Shown here one piece after another: positions 15,625 to 24,039 of a stretch of DNA of 42,321 nt; position 1 is the stretch's first letter; each line of letters starts with the position of its first letter. The notes beneath the pieces were generated by a model that was not told the DNA's origin, did no database searches, and saw only the letters and a program-made list of their open reading frames with translations. The position numbers were made by a program, and so were the translations under genes. Location of the stretch: contig CAKTZI010000035.1 of assembly GCA_934635385.1 (NCBI GenBank), forward strand, positions 1 to 42,321. Reading direction: 5' to 3'. This DNA is from an uncultured Kiritimatiellota bacterium. Its GTDB lineage: Bacteria > Verrucomicrobiota > Kiritimatiellia > RFP12 > UBA1067.

Positions 15625-16188
15625 TTACACCGCCATCACTTCGGCTTCCTTGGCCTTCAGCTCGGCGTCGATCTTCGCGATGCCGTCGTCCGTCGCCTTC
15701 TGGATCCTCTCCAGCGCGGACTTCAGGTCGTCCTCGGAGATCTTCTTGTCCTTCTCCAGTTTCTTCGCGGCGTCGTTCGCGTCGCGGCGGACGTTGCGCA
15801 TCGCGACCTTCTGGGCCTCGGCCTGCGTCTTCGCCGTCTTCACGATCTCCTTGCGGCGCTCCTCGTTCAGCTCCGGGACGGTGATGCGCAGCACCTTGCC
15901 GTCCGTCTGCGGCGTGACGCCGAGGTTCGCCGCGAGAATCGCCTTATTGATCGCGTCGATCGTCGTCGGGTCGAACGGCGTGATCTTGATCTGGCGCGGC
16001 TCGGGCGTCGAGATCGTCGCGATGTTCTTGATGGGCATCTTCGAGCCCCACGCCTCGACCTGCACGCCATCGACCATCGCCGGCGAGGCCTTGCCCGTGC
16101 GCAGACCCGCGAACTGGGCCTTCAGGGCCTCGAAACTCTTGTTGATCTTCGTCGTCGTGTCGTTCAGCACTTCAGAAACGGTTTCCAT
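15625..16188 (-). CDS. frr: Ribosome recycling factor
   Basis: This 187-residue protein is the normal length for the family (about 185). It dissociates post-termination ribosomes together with EF-G in the cytoplasm. Family features are visible throughout: the LRTGKASPAMVDGVQVEAWG stretch, PFDPTTIDAINKAI, and a C-terminal coiled-coil helix rich in Lys and Glu. ATG 16188 has AAGGA upstream. It follows pyrH after a 50-base pyrimidine-rich gap; pyrH-frr adjacency is common in bacteria and supports both calls. Confidence 0.97.
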   Translation of the reverse strand: METVSEVLNDTTTKINKSFEALKAQFAGLRTGKASPAMVDGVQVEAWGSKMPIKNIATISTPEPRQIKITPFDPTTIDAINKAILAANLGVTPQTDGKVLRITVPELNEERRKEIVKTAKTQAEAQKVAMRNVRRDANDAAKKLEKDKKISEDDLKSALERIQKATDDGIAKIDAELKAKEAEVMAV

Positions 16189-16194
16189 ACGTGT

Positions 16195-16241
16195 TTTTCC
16201 TTGATTCTTACTTTTTCCTTCTTACTTCTTACTTGCTTGTT
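16195..16241. repeat. Pyrimidine-rich simple repeat (TTCTTAC type)
   Basis: The gap between frr and pyrH consists of repeated TTCTTAC/CTTACTT units. On the minus strand it is a purine-rich leader (GTAAGAAGTAAGAAGG) before frr. Confidence 0.6.
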
Positions 16242-16970
16242 TCAGCTCACGATCGTCCCGACCGTCTTGCCCTCGACGGCGGCCTCCAGGGCCATCTTGT
16301 CGAAGAAGTCGAAGACGATGATCGGGATGTGGTTCTCCATGCAGAGCGCGAACGCGGCGGAGTCCATCACCTTCAGGTGCTTCTCGATCGCCGTCTCGTA
16401 CTTGAGCGAGGCGTACTTCGTCGCCTTCGGGTCCTTCTTCGGGTCGGCCGTGTAGACGCCATCGACCTTCGTCGCCTTCAGGAGCGCGTCCGCCCCGATC
16501 TCGCTCGCCTTCAGGGCGGCCGCCGAGTCGGTCGAGAAGTACGGGTTGCCCGTGCCGCCGCCGAAAATGACGACGCGCCCCTTCTCGAAGTGACGGAGCG
16601 CGCGGCGCTGGATGAACGGTTCGGCGAGCTTCGGCATCTCGATCGCCGTCATGACGCGCGTCGGCACGCCGATCGACTCCAGCGCGTTCATCATCGCGAG
16701 CGCGTTGATGATCGTCGCGAGCATGCCCATCGAGTCGCCCGTCACGCGGTTGACGCCCTGTCCCGCGCCCGTCAGGCCGCGGAAGATGTTGCCGCCGCCG
16801 AGGACGATGCCGACCTCACAGCCCATCGCGTGGATCTTCTTCACGCGCTCGGCCATGAACGCCAGCTTTTTCGGGTCGATGCACTCGCCCGTTTCCTTGT
16901 CGCCAAGGACTTCGCCGGAGAGCTTCAGGAGGATCCGGCGGTACTTCAGTTTTCGAGAAGCTTTTTTCAC
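16242..16970 (-). CDS. pyrH: UMP kinase
   Basis: This 242-residue kinase converts UMP to UDP in pyrimidine nucleotide synthesis. It shows the amino-acid-kinase pattern: KLSGEVLG near the start, GGGNIFRG, a GDSMGMLAT nucleotide-binding stretch and DGVYTADPKKDP. An open frame extends to 17036, but I choose GTG 16970. The residues before it resemble no UMP kinase, and a promoter -10 (TACAAT, 16979-16984) lies only 8 bases upstream, so the transcript probably begins at or beside the start codon. There is no ribosome binding site, as expected for a leaderless mRNA. It heads a unit with frr. Confidence 0.95.
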   Translation of the reverse strand: MKKASRKLKYRRILLKLSGEVLGDKETGECIDPKKLAFMAERVKKIHAMGCEVGIVLGGGNIFRGLTGAGQGVNRVTGDSMGMLATIINALAMMNALESIGVPTRVMTAIEMPKLAEPFIQRRALRHFEKGRVVIFGGGTGNPYFSTDSAAALKASEIGADALLKATKVDGVYTADPKKDPKATKYASLKYETAIEKHLKVMDSAAFALCMENHIPIIVFDFFDKMALEAAVEGKTVGTIVS

Positions 16971-16978
16971 AAGTGAGA

Positions 16979-16987
16979 ATTGTACCA
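16979..16987 (-). promoter_or_regulatory. Extended -10 promoter of pyrH (near-leaderless)
   Basis: On the minus strand this reads TGGTACAAT, with TTTT before it. The GTG start follows 8 bases after the -10, placing the expected transcription start within about 2 bases of the codon. Confidence 0.6.
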
Positions 16988-17028
16988 AAACAGCGCGGAA
17001 ATGGCAATGCCCTACGGAGCGTTGAAGG

Positions 17029-17805
17029 TCATGCAACGGGAAACGAGATGCGGTCCAGCAGAAATGAAAGAACCATGTCGTCGCCCATGTTGGCGCGGTC
17101 GCTCTGGCGGTAGGCGTCCTCGATCGCCTCGACGTTGCGGAACGCGAGGTGGCGCGGCAGCCTGTCCCCGACCATCATCTGCCGCGCGAAGCTCATGAGC
17201 GTCCGGTAGAACGCCTTGCGCACGAGCGGCACGTCCGCGTCGTCGGCCTCGTCCTTCAGCTCCTTCAGCTTCGCGGCGAGCGCGACGGCGTCCTTCGCGG
17301 CAAAGGCGTCCGCGACCTGCCCGTAGTCGTCGCCCGCAAGGATCCCCGCCGGGAGCGGCAGGTCGATCCGCTGGGAACGCGAGACGATGGTCGGCAGGAT
17401 GCCGTCCGGCTGATCGGTCAGCAGCAGGTACATCGTCTGCGGCGGCGGCTCCTCCAGCGACTTCAGGAAGGCGTTCGCGGACTCGACGCGCAGCCGGTCC
17501 GCGCCGACGATGACGCCGACCTTCCAGCCGCCCGAAAAGGCGGTCGTGGACATCGGCTCGACGATCCGCGCGCGCATCGCGTCCACGGAAATGATGCGGG
17601 CCTTGCCTTCGGGCGCGAGCGTCACGATGTCGGGGTGCGCGCCGCTCTCGACCTGCGCCGCCTCGTCCGGGAAGAGCTTGAGCAGGATGCGGCGGACGAG
17701 ATCCGCGCCGTTGCCGCGCACGTCGCCGACGATCAGGTAGCCGTGCGCGGCGTGGCCCGTGTCGATCGCCCGCGCGATCAGCGAAAACGCTTCAGCGACA
17801 TCCAT
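17029..17805 (-). CDS. holB: DNA polymerase III delta-prime subunit
   Basis: This 258-residue clamp-loader subunit has the diagnostic LKSLEEPPPQTMYLLLTDQP stretch (residues about 115-134) followed by ILPTIVSRSQ, which is conserved in delta-prime/DnaX AAA+ proteins. The N-terminus (AHGYLIVGDVRGNG) stands where a P-loop would be but lacks GKT, as is normal for delta-prime. I do not see the zinc-binding cysteines found in the E. coli protein. ATG 17805 has GGGAG upstream and lies within the last codons of tmk (28-base overlap). The tmk-holB pairing is widespread in bacteria. Confidence 0.9.
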   Translation of the reverse strand: MDVAEAFSLIARAIDTGHAAHGYLIVGDVRGNGADLVRRILLKLFPDEAAQVESGAHPDIVTLAPEGKARIISVDAMRARIVEPMSTTAFSGGWKVGVIVGADRLRVESANAFLKSLEEPPPQTMYLLLTDQPDGILPTIVSRSQRIDLPLPAGILAGDDYGQVADAFAAKDAVALAAKLKELKDEADDADVPLVRKAFYRTLMSFARQMMVGDRLPRHLAFRNVEAIEDAYRQSDRANMGDDMVLSFLLDRISFPVA

Positions 17806-18413
17806 ACCTTCTCCCAGACCTCGTCGGGCGTGCCGTTCGCGTCAAGCGTGAGGATGCGGCCGGGCTCGGCCTTCGCGAGCTCCGCAAAGCCCTTCCGAAG
17901 CCGCGCGTGGAACTCGTCGCCCGCGCGCTCGATGCGGTCGGCCGCCGTGTGCGTCGCCGCCTCGCGCCCGCGCAGACGCGCCGCCGCCGTTTCCGGCCGG
18001 ACGTCCAGGAGCAGCGTGAGGTCGGGGCGCAGCCCTTCGCAGGCGAAGTCGTTGGCGGCCGCGATAAACGCGAGCGAAAGGCCGCGTCCATAGCCCTGAT
18101 AGGCGATCGTCGAGTCGCTGAAGCGGTCGGAGACGACCCACTTGCCCGCCGCGAGGGCGGGACGGATCACGTTTCGGACGAGCTGGGCACGCGCCGCGAG
18201 AAAGAGCAGCAGCTCGCTGCGGTCGCACGGCGGATCGACCGGCTGATCCTTGATGAGGCGGCGGATCTCCTCCGCGAGCGTCGTGCCGCCCGGCTCGCGC
18301 GTCAGGACGACCTCGATGCCGTCGGCCTCCAAGGCTTCCTTCAGGCGGCGAACCTGGGTGGACTTGCCGCACCCCTCGCCGCCCTCGAACGTGATGAACC
18401 GCCCGCGCGTCAC
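17778..18413 (-). CDS. tmk: Thymidylate kinase
   Basis: This 211-residue enzyme phosphorylates dTMP to dTDP. It has the P-loop FEGGEGCGKST at about 9-19, the TREPGGT motif at about 38-44 and the DRFSDSTIAYQGYGRG motif near 96-111. Length is standard. The start is GTG 18413, one base after the prs stop, so prs-tmk-holB form one tightly packed unit supplying nucleotides and the replication clamp loader. Confidence 0.96.
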   Translation of the reverse strand: MTRGRFITFEGGEGCGKSTQVRRLKEALEADGIEVVLTREPGGTTLAEEIRRLIKDQPVDPPCDRSELLLFLAARAQLVRNVIRPALAAGKWVVSDRFSDSTIAYQGYGRGLSLAFIAAANDFACEGLRPDLTLLLDVRPETAAARLRGREAATHTAADRIERAGDEFHARLRKGFAELAKAEPGRILTLDANGTPDEVWEKVWMSLKRFR

Positions 18414-18414
18414 G

Positions 18415-19383
18415 TCACTCGTGGTTGAAGAGGTCGTTGATCGACTCGTTGTTGTGCGTCCGCCGGATGGCCTCGCCGATGAGCGGCGCGACGGAGAGCT
18501 GCGTCAGCTTGAACGGCAGCTTCGAGACGTCGAAGTCCTTCCTCAGCTGGATCGAGTCCGTCACGACGAGCTCGTCAAGCTGCACCTCCTTCATCAGGCG
18601 CTCCACGCCCTTGTCGGTGAGAGGGAAGTGCGAGACGAAGGCGTGGACGGTCTTCGCGCCCTTCTCGCGGCACATCTTCGCCGCCGCCGAGAGCGTGCCG
18701 CCCGTCGCGGTCATGTCGTCGATCATGATGACGTCGTGATCCTTCACGTCGCCGACGACCGAGAACGCGTCCACCGTGTCGCCGCCCGTGCGCTGCTTCG
18801 CGACGATCGCGAGGCCCGTCCCCAGCTTGCGGCTGTAGCCGTAGGCCGTCTTCGCCCCGCCCGTGTCGGGCGCGACGACGATCGGGTTCGCCCAGTGCTG
18901 GTCGCGGATGTACTTGAGGATGATCGGCTCGGCGCGCAGGTGGTCGAGCGGAATGTCGAAGAAGCCCTGGATCTGGTTCGCGTGCAGGTCGAGCGTCATG
19001 ACGCGGTCGGCGCCGGCCGCCTCCAGCAGGTTCGCGATGAGCCGCGCCGTGATCGGCACGCGCGGCTGGTCCTTGCGGTCCTGGCGCGCGTAGCCGTAGT
19101 ACGGCAGGATCGCCGTGATGCGCTTCGCGCTGCCGCGCCGGAGCGCGTCGATGATGATGAACAGCTCCATGTACGCCTCGTTCGGCGACGGCGAGCCGGA
19201 CTGGATGACGAAGACGTCGCGCCCGCGCACGCCGTCGAGCACCTGGCAGAAGGTCTCGCCGTCCGGGAAATGCGGAATGTCGATCCTGTTGAGGGGCCGG
19301 CCGAGATACTCGGCGATCTTCTCCGCGAGCGGCAGGTTCGCCGTTCCCGAAAACACCATGAAGTCATCCTTCGTTTCCGTCAT
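18415..19383 (-). CDS. prs: Ribose-phosphate pyrophosphokinase
   Basis: This 322-residue enzyme makes PRPP from ribose-5-phosphate and ATP, feeding purine, pyrimidine, His and Trp synthesis. It shows the N-terminal FSGTANLPLAEKIA stretch, the PYYGYARQDRK flexible-loop motif, LDLHANQIQGFFDIP and the PRPP-binding loop DDMTATGGT. ATG 19383 has GAAAGGAAA upstream in a leader of about 28 bases. A clear TGGTATAAT promoter stands at 19419-19427, so this is the first gene of the prs-tmk-holB unit. Confidence 0.97.
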   Translation of the reverse strand: MTETKDDFMVFSGTANLPLAEKIAEYLGRPLNRIDIPHFPDGETFCQVLDGVRGRDVFVIQSGSPSPNEAYMELFIIIDALRRGSAKRITAILPYYGYARQDRKDQPRVPITARLIANLLEAAGADRVMTLDLHANQIQGFFDIPLDHLRAEPIILKYIRDQHWANPIVVAPDTGGAKTAYGYSRKLGTGLAIVAKQRTGGDTVDAFSVVGDVKDHDVIMIDDMTATGGTLSAAAKMCREKGAKTVHAFVSHFPLTDKGVERLMKEVQLDELVVTDSIQLRKDFDVSKLPFKLTQLSVAPLIGEAIRRTHNNESINDLFNHE

Positions 19384-19418
19384 GATTGAGACGTTTCCTT
19401 TCAGTTCAGTGAATGCGT

Positions 19419-19427
19419 ATTATACCA
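19419..19427 (-). promoter_or_regulatory. Extended -10 promoter of prs
   Basis: The minus strand reads TGGTATAAT, a perfect extended -10. It is 35 bases before the prs ATG, leaving room for a ribosome binding site, which is present. There is no strong -35. Confidence 0.75.
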
Positions 19428-19454
19428 AATCCGTCGCTTGGCTCTTCACGTCCG

Positions 19455-20258
19455 TCAGTAGAAGTTGCCGTAGGCGCGGAGCTTCGCGTAGCGCGCGTCG
19501 AGCAGCTCGTCCGCCGAAAGCCCCTTCAGCTCCTTCAGGGCCTTGAGAACCGCCTTCTTGACGTTCGCGCAGGCGAGCCGGTGGTTCTTCTGCGCGCCGC
19601 CCGCCGGCTCCTTCACGATCTCGTCGATCGCGCCGAGCCGCTGGAGGTCGTGCGCCGTGATCTTCAGGGCCTCCGCCGCTTCCGGCGCCTTCTTGCCGTC
19701 GCGCCAGAGGATGCCCGCGCACCCTTCGGGGGAGATGACGGAATAGACCGCGTTCTCCATCATGAGGATGCGGTCGCCGACGGCGATCGCAAGCGCGCCG
19801 CCTGAACCGCCCTCGCCCGTGACGACGACGACGACCGGCGTCCTGAGGCGCGAGAAGAACTCCAGGCTTTTCGCGATCGCCTCGGCCTGCCCGCGCTCCT
19901 CGGCCTCCTTGCCGGGATACGCGCCGGGCGTGTCGACGAACGTGACGACGGGCACGCGGAACTTCTCCGCCAGCGCCGCGAGGCGCATCGCCTTGCGGTA
20001 GCCGTCGGGGTTCGCCATGCCGAAGTTCGCCGCCATGTTCTCCTCGACGGTCGCGCCCTTGTTGTGCCCGAGGATCAGCACCTTCTCGGCGCCGATCGTC
20101 CCGAACCCGCCGACGAGCCCGCGGTCGTCGTTCACGAGGCGGTCGCCGTGAAGCTCCTCGAAGTCGGAGCAGATCTCGCGGATGAAGTCCTTCAGGTGCG
20201 GACGCTTCGGATCGCGCGCGAGCTTAACCTTGTCGAAGGCTGTCATGGTCTTGTTCAT
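19455..20258 (-). CDS. accA: Acetyl-CoA carboxylase, carboxyltransferase alpha subunit
   Basis: This 267-residue crotonase-fold subunit works with AccD to carboxylate acetyl-CoA for fatty acid synthesis. Recognisable parts are PKRPHLKDFI, HGDRLVNDD, the FVDTPGAYPG motif, GEGGSGGALA and SVISPEGCAGILW. It is about 50 residues shorter than the 319-residue E. coli protein; the missing part is the N-terminal helical extension. ATG 20258 is used; another ATG 4 codons later is possible, and neither has a strong binding site. It follows accD by 36 bases, so the two subunits are co-expressed in equal amounts. Confidence 0.95.
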   Translation of the reverse strand: MNKTMTAFDKVKLARDPKRPHLKDFIREICSDFEELHGDRLVNDDRGLVGGFGTIGAEKVLILGHNKGATVEENMAANFGMANPDGYRKAMRLAALAEKFRVPVVTFVDTPGAYPGKEAEERGQAEAIAKSLEFFSRLRTPVVVVVTGEGGSGGALAIAVGDRILMMENAVYSVISPEGCAGILWRDGKKAPEAAEALKITAHDLQRLGAIDEIVKEPAGGAQKNHRLACANVKKAVLKALKELKGLSADELLDARYAKLRAYGNFY

Positions 20259-20294
20259 TGTTAGCCGTGTAGAAATGTAGAGGTGTAGAAGAAC

Positions 20295-21125
20295 TTAGAA
20301 CCCGAAATAGCCCAGCATCTTGGCGAGGAACTTCTTCAGGTCCTTGCGCTCGACGATCTTGTCGATGAAGCCGTGCTTTTCGAGATATTCCGCCGACTGG
20401 AAGTCGGCCGGCAGCTTCTGGTGAATCGTGTTCTCAATGACGCGCCGCCCCGCAAAGCCGATGAGGGCCTTTGGCTCCGTCACGTTGATGTCGCCGAGCA
20501 TCGCGTAGCTCGCCGAGACGCCACCCGTCGTCGGGTCGGTCAGCACCGAGATGTAGGGCAGCCCCGCCTCCTTCAGGCGCGCGATCGCCGCCGCCGTCTT
20601 CGCCATCTGCATGAGCGAGAGGATGCCCTCGTGCATGCGCGCGCCGCCCGACGCCGAGAAGAGGATCAGCGGACGCCGCTCGGCGATCGCCTGCTCGCAG
20701 GCCCGCGCAATGCGTTCGCCCGTCCCCGTGCCGAGCGAGCCGCCCATGAACCCGAAGTCCATCACGCCAAGCATGACGGGGTGCTTTTCGATCGTGCACG
20801 TGCCCATGACGATCGACTCGGTCTCGCCCGACTTCTTGATCGTCGCCTCGACCTTCGCCTTGTAAGGGCCGGTCGCGTCGTGGAATTCAAGGTGATCGGA
20901 GTAGGACACCGCACGGAAGACCTCGCTGAACGAGCCCGCGTCGGCGACCTGCGCGATGCGCTCGCGGACGGCGAGCCGCCCGTGGTAGTTGCACTTCGGG
21001 CAGATCGCGTTGTTCGCCTTCCAGACGGACTTCTCGAAGTGGCTCTTGCACTTCGGGCAGATCGCCCACAGCGCCTTCGCCGGCGGAATCGCCGGCTTCT
21101 CGGCTTTCGGTTCAAACCAACCCAT
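20295..21125 (-). CDS. accD: Acetyl-CoA carboxylase, carboxyltransferase beta subunit
   Basis: This 276-residue subunit has an N-terminal four-cysteine zinc ribbon (CPKC at 23-26, CPKC at 42-45), as usual for bacterial AccD. It is followed by the crotonase-fold body with FGFMGGSLGTGTGE, SASGGARMHEG and PTTGGVSASYAMLGD. Its partner AccA follows directly. Together they form the carboxyltransferase tetramer; the biotin parts AccB and AccC are not in this window. The leader contains an AT-rich ATTCGATC repeat. Confidence 0.96.
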   Translation of the reverse strand: MGWFEPKAEKPAIPPAKALWAICPKCKSHFEKSVWKANNAICPKCNYHGRLAVRERIAQVADAGSFSEVFRAVSYSDHLEFHDATGPYKAKVEATIKKSGETESIVMGTCTIEKHPVMLGVMDFGFMGGSLGTGTGERIARACEQAIAERRPLILFSASGGARMHEGILSLMQMAKTAAAIARLKEAGLPYISVLTDPTTGGVSASYAMLGDINVTEPKALIGFAGRRVIENTIHQKLPADFQSAEYLEKHGFIDKIVERKDLKKFLAKMLGYFGF

Positions 21126-21137
21126 TTGTTCCTCCCT

Positions 21138-21206
21138 GATTCTCCAATTCGATCATTCGATTATTCGATCATTCGACAATCCGATTATTCGACAATTCGA
21201 TCATTT
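21138..21206. repeat. AT-rich simple repeat (ATTCGATCATTCGATT type)
   Basis: About seven units of ATTCGATC/ATTCGATT/ATTCGACA lie head to tail between the XRE-cupin gene and accD, just before the accD start. It is a different unit from the TTTCAGATTT repeats elsewhere in the window but has the same kind of position. Confidence 0.8.
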
Positions 21207-21207
21207 C

Positions 21208-21771
21208 TCAGAACGGCATGTAGACGATGCCGTAGATCGAGGCCGGCTGGCCGTTCAGCGCGCGCAACCCGTGCTTGACGACGGCGTTGTAGTAGGCCGT
21301 GTCGCCCGGCTTCAGGATCGTCTTGTCCGGCCCGTAGGTCAGCTCGACCTCGCCCGCGAGGCAGATGATCAGCTCCTCGCCCTCATGCGACGAGACCTCG
21401 TCGACGCCGTTCGCGGCGAACTCAATGCGGAACGGATCCAGGTGGCGGTCGGGCTTGCCGCGCGCCAGCGAATGGCTCGCGTAGCCGAGCGTGTTCACGC
21501 CCTCCTGCGCGACCTTCGCCGCCTCGATGTCCGCCGCGCGCGTGATGATCGGGTCCGGCTTGAACTGGTCGTCCATGAACGTGCCGAGCCGCTGGCCGAG
21601 CGCGCGGGAGAGCTTCGTCAGGACGCCCAGCGCGGGCAGGACCTCGTCCTTCTCGATGGAATTGACGACCTTCTCGTCGATCCCGCTCTTCTGCGCGAGA
21701 TCGTAGACGCTCATGTTCAGGTGCTCGCGGTACGTGCGAATCCGGCTGCCGACAGTCGATGGCTTGCTCAT
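21208..21771 (-). CDS. XRE-family regulator with C-terminal cupin domain
   Basis: This 187-residue protein has an N-terminal helix-turn-helix (about 8-65: IRTYREHLNMSVYDLAQKSG, then EKVVNSIEKDEVLPALGVL) and a C-terminal cupin (about 110-187: HEGEELIICLAGEVELTYG, PGDTAYYNAVVKHGLRAL). Such proteins bind DNA through the first domain and a small ligand through the second; PuuR-type regulators of amine or amino-acid metabolism are relatives. The ligand cannot be told from sequence. ATG 21771 has GAGGAG upstream, and a TGGTATAAT promoter lies at 21802-21810. It sits between the uracil permease and the accDA pair, but no operator is obvious. Confidence 0.88.
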   Translation of the reverse strand: MSKPSTVGSRIRTYREHLNMSVYDLAQKSGIDEKVVNSIEKDEVLPALGVLTKLSRALGQRLGTFMDDQFKPDPIITRAADIEAAKVAQEGVNTLGYASHSLARGKPDRHLDPFRIEFAANGVDEVSSHEGEELIICLAGEVELTYGPDKTILKPGDTAYYNAVVKHGLRALNGQPASIYGIVYMPF

Positions 21772-21801
21772 GTTGCTCGTTGTTCTCCTCTTTTCCTTTA
21801 G

Positions 21802-21810
21802 ATTATACCA
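21802..21810 (-). promoter_or_regulatory. Extended -10 promoter of the XRE-cupin gene
   Basis: The minus strand reads TGGTATAAT after TGTTT. It lies 30 bases before the ATG, with a purine-rich binding site in between. Confidence 0.7.
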
Positions 21811-21844
21811 AAACAGACCTATGCCCGTGTTGAAGCCATCAGGT

Positions 21845-23296
21845 TCACTTCCCTTCGGGCTTCACGCCGCCCCAGCGGTCCGCGTCCTTGATCGACGGAT
21901 CCGTCTCGGAGAACTTGAAGTCCTTGCCCGGCAGAATCGCGTTGAGCAGGATGCCCGTCAGCGCACCGACCGCGAGGCCGGAGAGCGCGAAGTTGACGCC
22001 GCCGACCGCGAACTTCACCGCGCCCGCCTTCGAGAACGAGATGCCGAGCGTCAGGACGAGGATGATCGCCGCGATGAGCATGTTGCGCGACTTGCCGAGG
22101 TCGACCTGCGACTCGACGAGGTTGCGGACGCCGACCGCCGAGATCATCCCGTAGAGGACGAACGACACGCCGCCAATCGTCGCGCCGGGGATCGTGCCGA
22201 TGAACGCCGAGAACTTCGGGCAGAACGAGACGAGGATCGCGAGGACGGCCGCGATGCGGATCACGCGCGGATCGTACACCTTCGAGAGAGAGAGGACGCC
22301 CGTGTTCTCGCCGTAGGTCGTGTTCGCCGGCGCGCCGAAGAGCGAGGCAAGACACGTCGCGAGGCCGTCGCCGAGCATCGTGCGGTGCAGGCCCGGCTCC
22401 TTGAAGTAGTTGCGGTGCACGGTCGAGCTGATCGCCGAGATGTCGCCGACGTGTTCCATGATCGTCGCGAACGCGAGCGGCACGATGATCGCGAGCGACG
22501 TCACGACGAGCCCCATGTCCGGCTGCGCGAGGACCGGGAACACCGTGTTGTCCCAGTGGACGGGCAGGCCGACCCACGCGGCGTTCGCGACGTTCGCGTA
22601 GTCGATGGCCGGCGTCCAGCCGGCCTTGCCCATCAGGTAGGCGGCCGCATACGAGAAGATGACGCCCATCAGGATCGGGATGATCCTGAACATGCCGCGC
22701 CCCCAGATCGAGAACGCGATCACCGTCGCGATCGCGACGAGCGCGATCGGCCACGACGACTCGCAGCTGTTGACCGCGACCGGCGAGAGGACGAGGCCGA
22801 TGCCGATGATGATCGGGCCCGTCACGACCGGCGGGAAGTACTTCATCACCGTCTTCACGCCGCACGCCTTCACGAAGCCCGCGACGATGAAGTAGATGAC
22901 GGACGACGCGGCGACGCCGATGCAGGCGTACTGGAGCGCGACCGGCTTCGTCAGCGTCTCGTAGCCCGCCGTGCCCGCGAGGCCCGTGAGCGCGAAGTAG
23001 CCCGCGAGGTACGCGAACGACGAGCCGAGGAACGCCGGCACCATCCGCTTCGTGAGGAAGTGGAAGAGGAGCGTGCCGAGGCCCGCCCAGAGGAGCGTCG
23101 CGGACGGCGAGAGCCCCGTCAGGATCGGCACGAGGATTGTCGCGCCGAACATCGCGAACATGTGCTGGACGCCGAGGACGCCCATCTTCGGAAGCCCCAG
23201 CGTACGCGCGTCATAGACGCCGTCGAGGGCGGGTTTCTTGTCAAGGGCAGGGATCTTGACGAGGGCAGGGCTCTTGTTTTCTGCTTGATTGGCCAT
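21845..23296 (-). CDS. uraA: Uracil permease (NCS2 family)
   Basis: This 483-residue membrane protein has roughly 12-14 hydrophobic segments. The NCS2 signature FGAPANTTYGENTGVLSLSK is present in the form typical of uracil permeases, as is IMEHVGDISAIS. It imports uracil by proton symport. ATG 23296 (MANQAENKS) is chosen over an open extension to 23380, which translates only an AT-rich repeat; GAGAGAAAG precedes it. Next upstream is apt, so the pair supports nucleobase salvage. No riboswitch or attenuator is visible in the repeat-filled leader. Confidence 0.93.
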   Translation of the reverse strand: MANQAENKSPALVKIPALDKKPALDGVYDARTLGLPKMGVLGVQHMFAMFGATILVPILTGLSPSATLLWAGLGTLLFHFLTKRMVPAFLGSSFAYLAGYFALTGLAGTAGYETLTKPVALQYACIGVAASSVIYFIVAGFVKACGVKTVMKYFPPVVTGPIIIGIGLVLSPVAVNSCESSWPIALVAIATVIAFSIWGRGMFRIIPILMGVIFSYAAAYLMGKAGWTPAIDYANVANAAWVGLPVHWDNTVFPVLAQPDMGLVVTSLAIIVPLAFATIMEHVGDISAISSTVHRNYFKEPGLHRTMLGDGLATCLASLFGAPANTTYGENTGVLSLSKVYDPRVIRIAAVLAILVSFCPKFSAFIGTIPGATIGGVSFVLYGMISAVGVRNLVESQVDLGKSRNMLIAAIILVLTLGISFSKAGAVKFAVGGVNFALSGLAVGALTGILLNAILPGKDFKFSETDPSIKDADRWGGVKPEGK

Positions 23297-23317
23297 AGTT
23301 CTTTCTCTCACCTTGCT

Positions 23318-23461
23318 TTTAGATTTCAGATTCAAAACTTTATAAATTTCAAATTTCAGATTTCTGACTTCGCATTTCAAATTTCAGATCTCAGATTTCA
23401 GACTTCAAATCTCAAATTTCAAATTTTGGATTTCAGATTTTGGATTTCAAGTTTTAGATTC
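23318..23461. repeat. Long AT-rich simple repeat (TTTCAGATTT/CAAATTT type)
   Basis: About 140 bases of alternating TTTCAGATTTC, AAATTTCAG and TTTTGGATTTC units fill the gap between apt and uraA. It is imperfect, with an approximate 10-11 base period, and contrasts strongly with its GC-rich surroundings. Shorter tracts of the same family lie at 15541-15610 and 32704-32774. Confidence 0.85.
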
Positions 23462-23483
23462 CTTCGCTCGTCTCCCCTTGCAA

Positions 23484-24011
23484 TCACTTCCCCTTGTACT
23501 TCACGAACGTGGCGACGTCGTAGTCCTTCAGCGCGTTCGCCCGCGCGGCAAAGCCCTCCAGCTCGATCGGGAAGATCATCTTCACGACGGTGCCGCCGAG
23601 GCGTTCGACGAGCTTCGCCGCCGCACGGGCCGTGCCGCCCGTCGCGAGGAGGTCGTCGACGATCACGACGCGCTGCCCCGGCTTCACGGCGTCCGCATGC
23701 ATGTGCAGCTCGGCCCGGCCGTATTCGAGGTCGTAGGATTCGGAAATCGTCTCGCGCGGCAGCTTGCCCGGCTTGCGGATCGGCACGAACGCCGTGCGGA
23801 AGCGGTCGGCAAGCGCCGCGCCAAAGATGAAGCCGCGCGACTCCGGCGCGGCCACGAGGTCGAATTCACAGTCGGCGAGAATGCCCGTCGCGCGGTCGAG
23901 GACGAGCTGAAAGCCGTCCGGCGACTCGAGGATTCCCGTCACGTCGCGAAACAGGACGCCCTCTTTCGGAAAGTCCTGTATCGCCTTGACGTAGTTGTCG
24001 AGTTTCTTCAT
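23484..24011 (-). CDS. apt: Adenine phosphoribosyltransferase
   Basis: This 175-residue enzyme converts adenine and PRPP to AMP. The PRPP-binding motif VVIVDDLLATGGTA and the N-terminal DFPKEGVLFRDVTGIL stretch are both typical, and ESRGFIFGAALA marks the hood region. Length is standard. It lies 28 bases after purA, so AMP synthesis from IMP and salvage from adenine are encoded together. A purine-rich GGAAGG is present but farther upstream than usual. Confidence 0.95.
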   Translation of the reverse strand: MKKLDNYVKAIQDFPKEGVLFRDVTGILESPDGFQLVLDRATGILADCEFDLVAAPESRGFIFGAALADRFRTAFVPIRKPGKLPRETISESYDLEYGRAELHMHADAVKPGQRVVIVDDLLATGGTARAAAKLVERLGGTVVKMIFPIELEGFAARANALKDYDVATFVKYKGK

Positions 24012-24039
24012 CGTCCGTAGGGAACCTTCCTGCCGGTCT

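Noticed and set aside
14309..16204. 631-codon plus-strand open frame opposite the repeat protein and frr
   Set aside because: Shadow of GC-rich codons; no start signal or domain, and frr on the other strand is certain.
21713..23830. 705-codon plus-strand open frame opposite uraA and apt
   Set aside because: Low-complexity Arg/Asp/His-rich translation, and it crosses two certain minus-strand genes and the AT-rich repeat.
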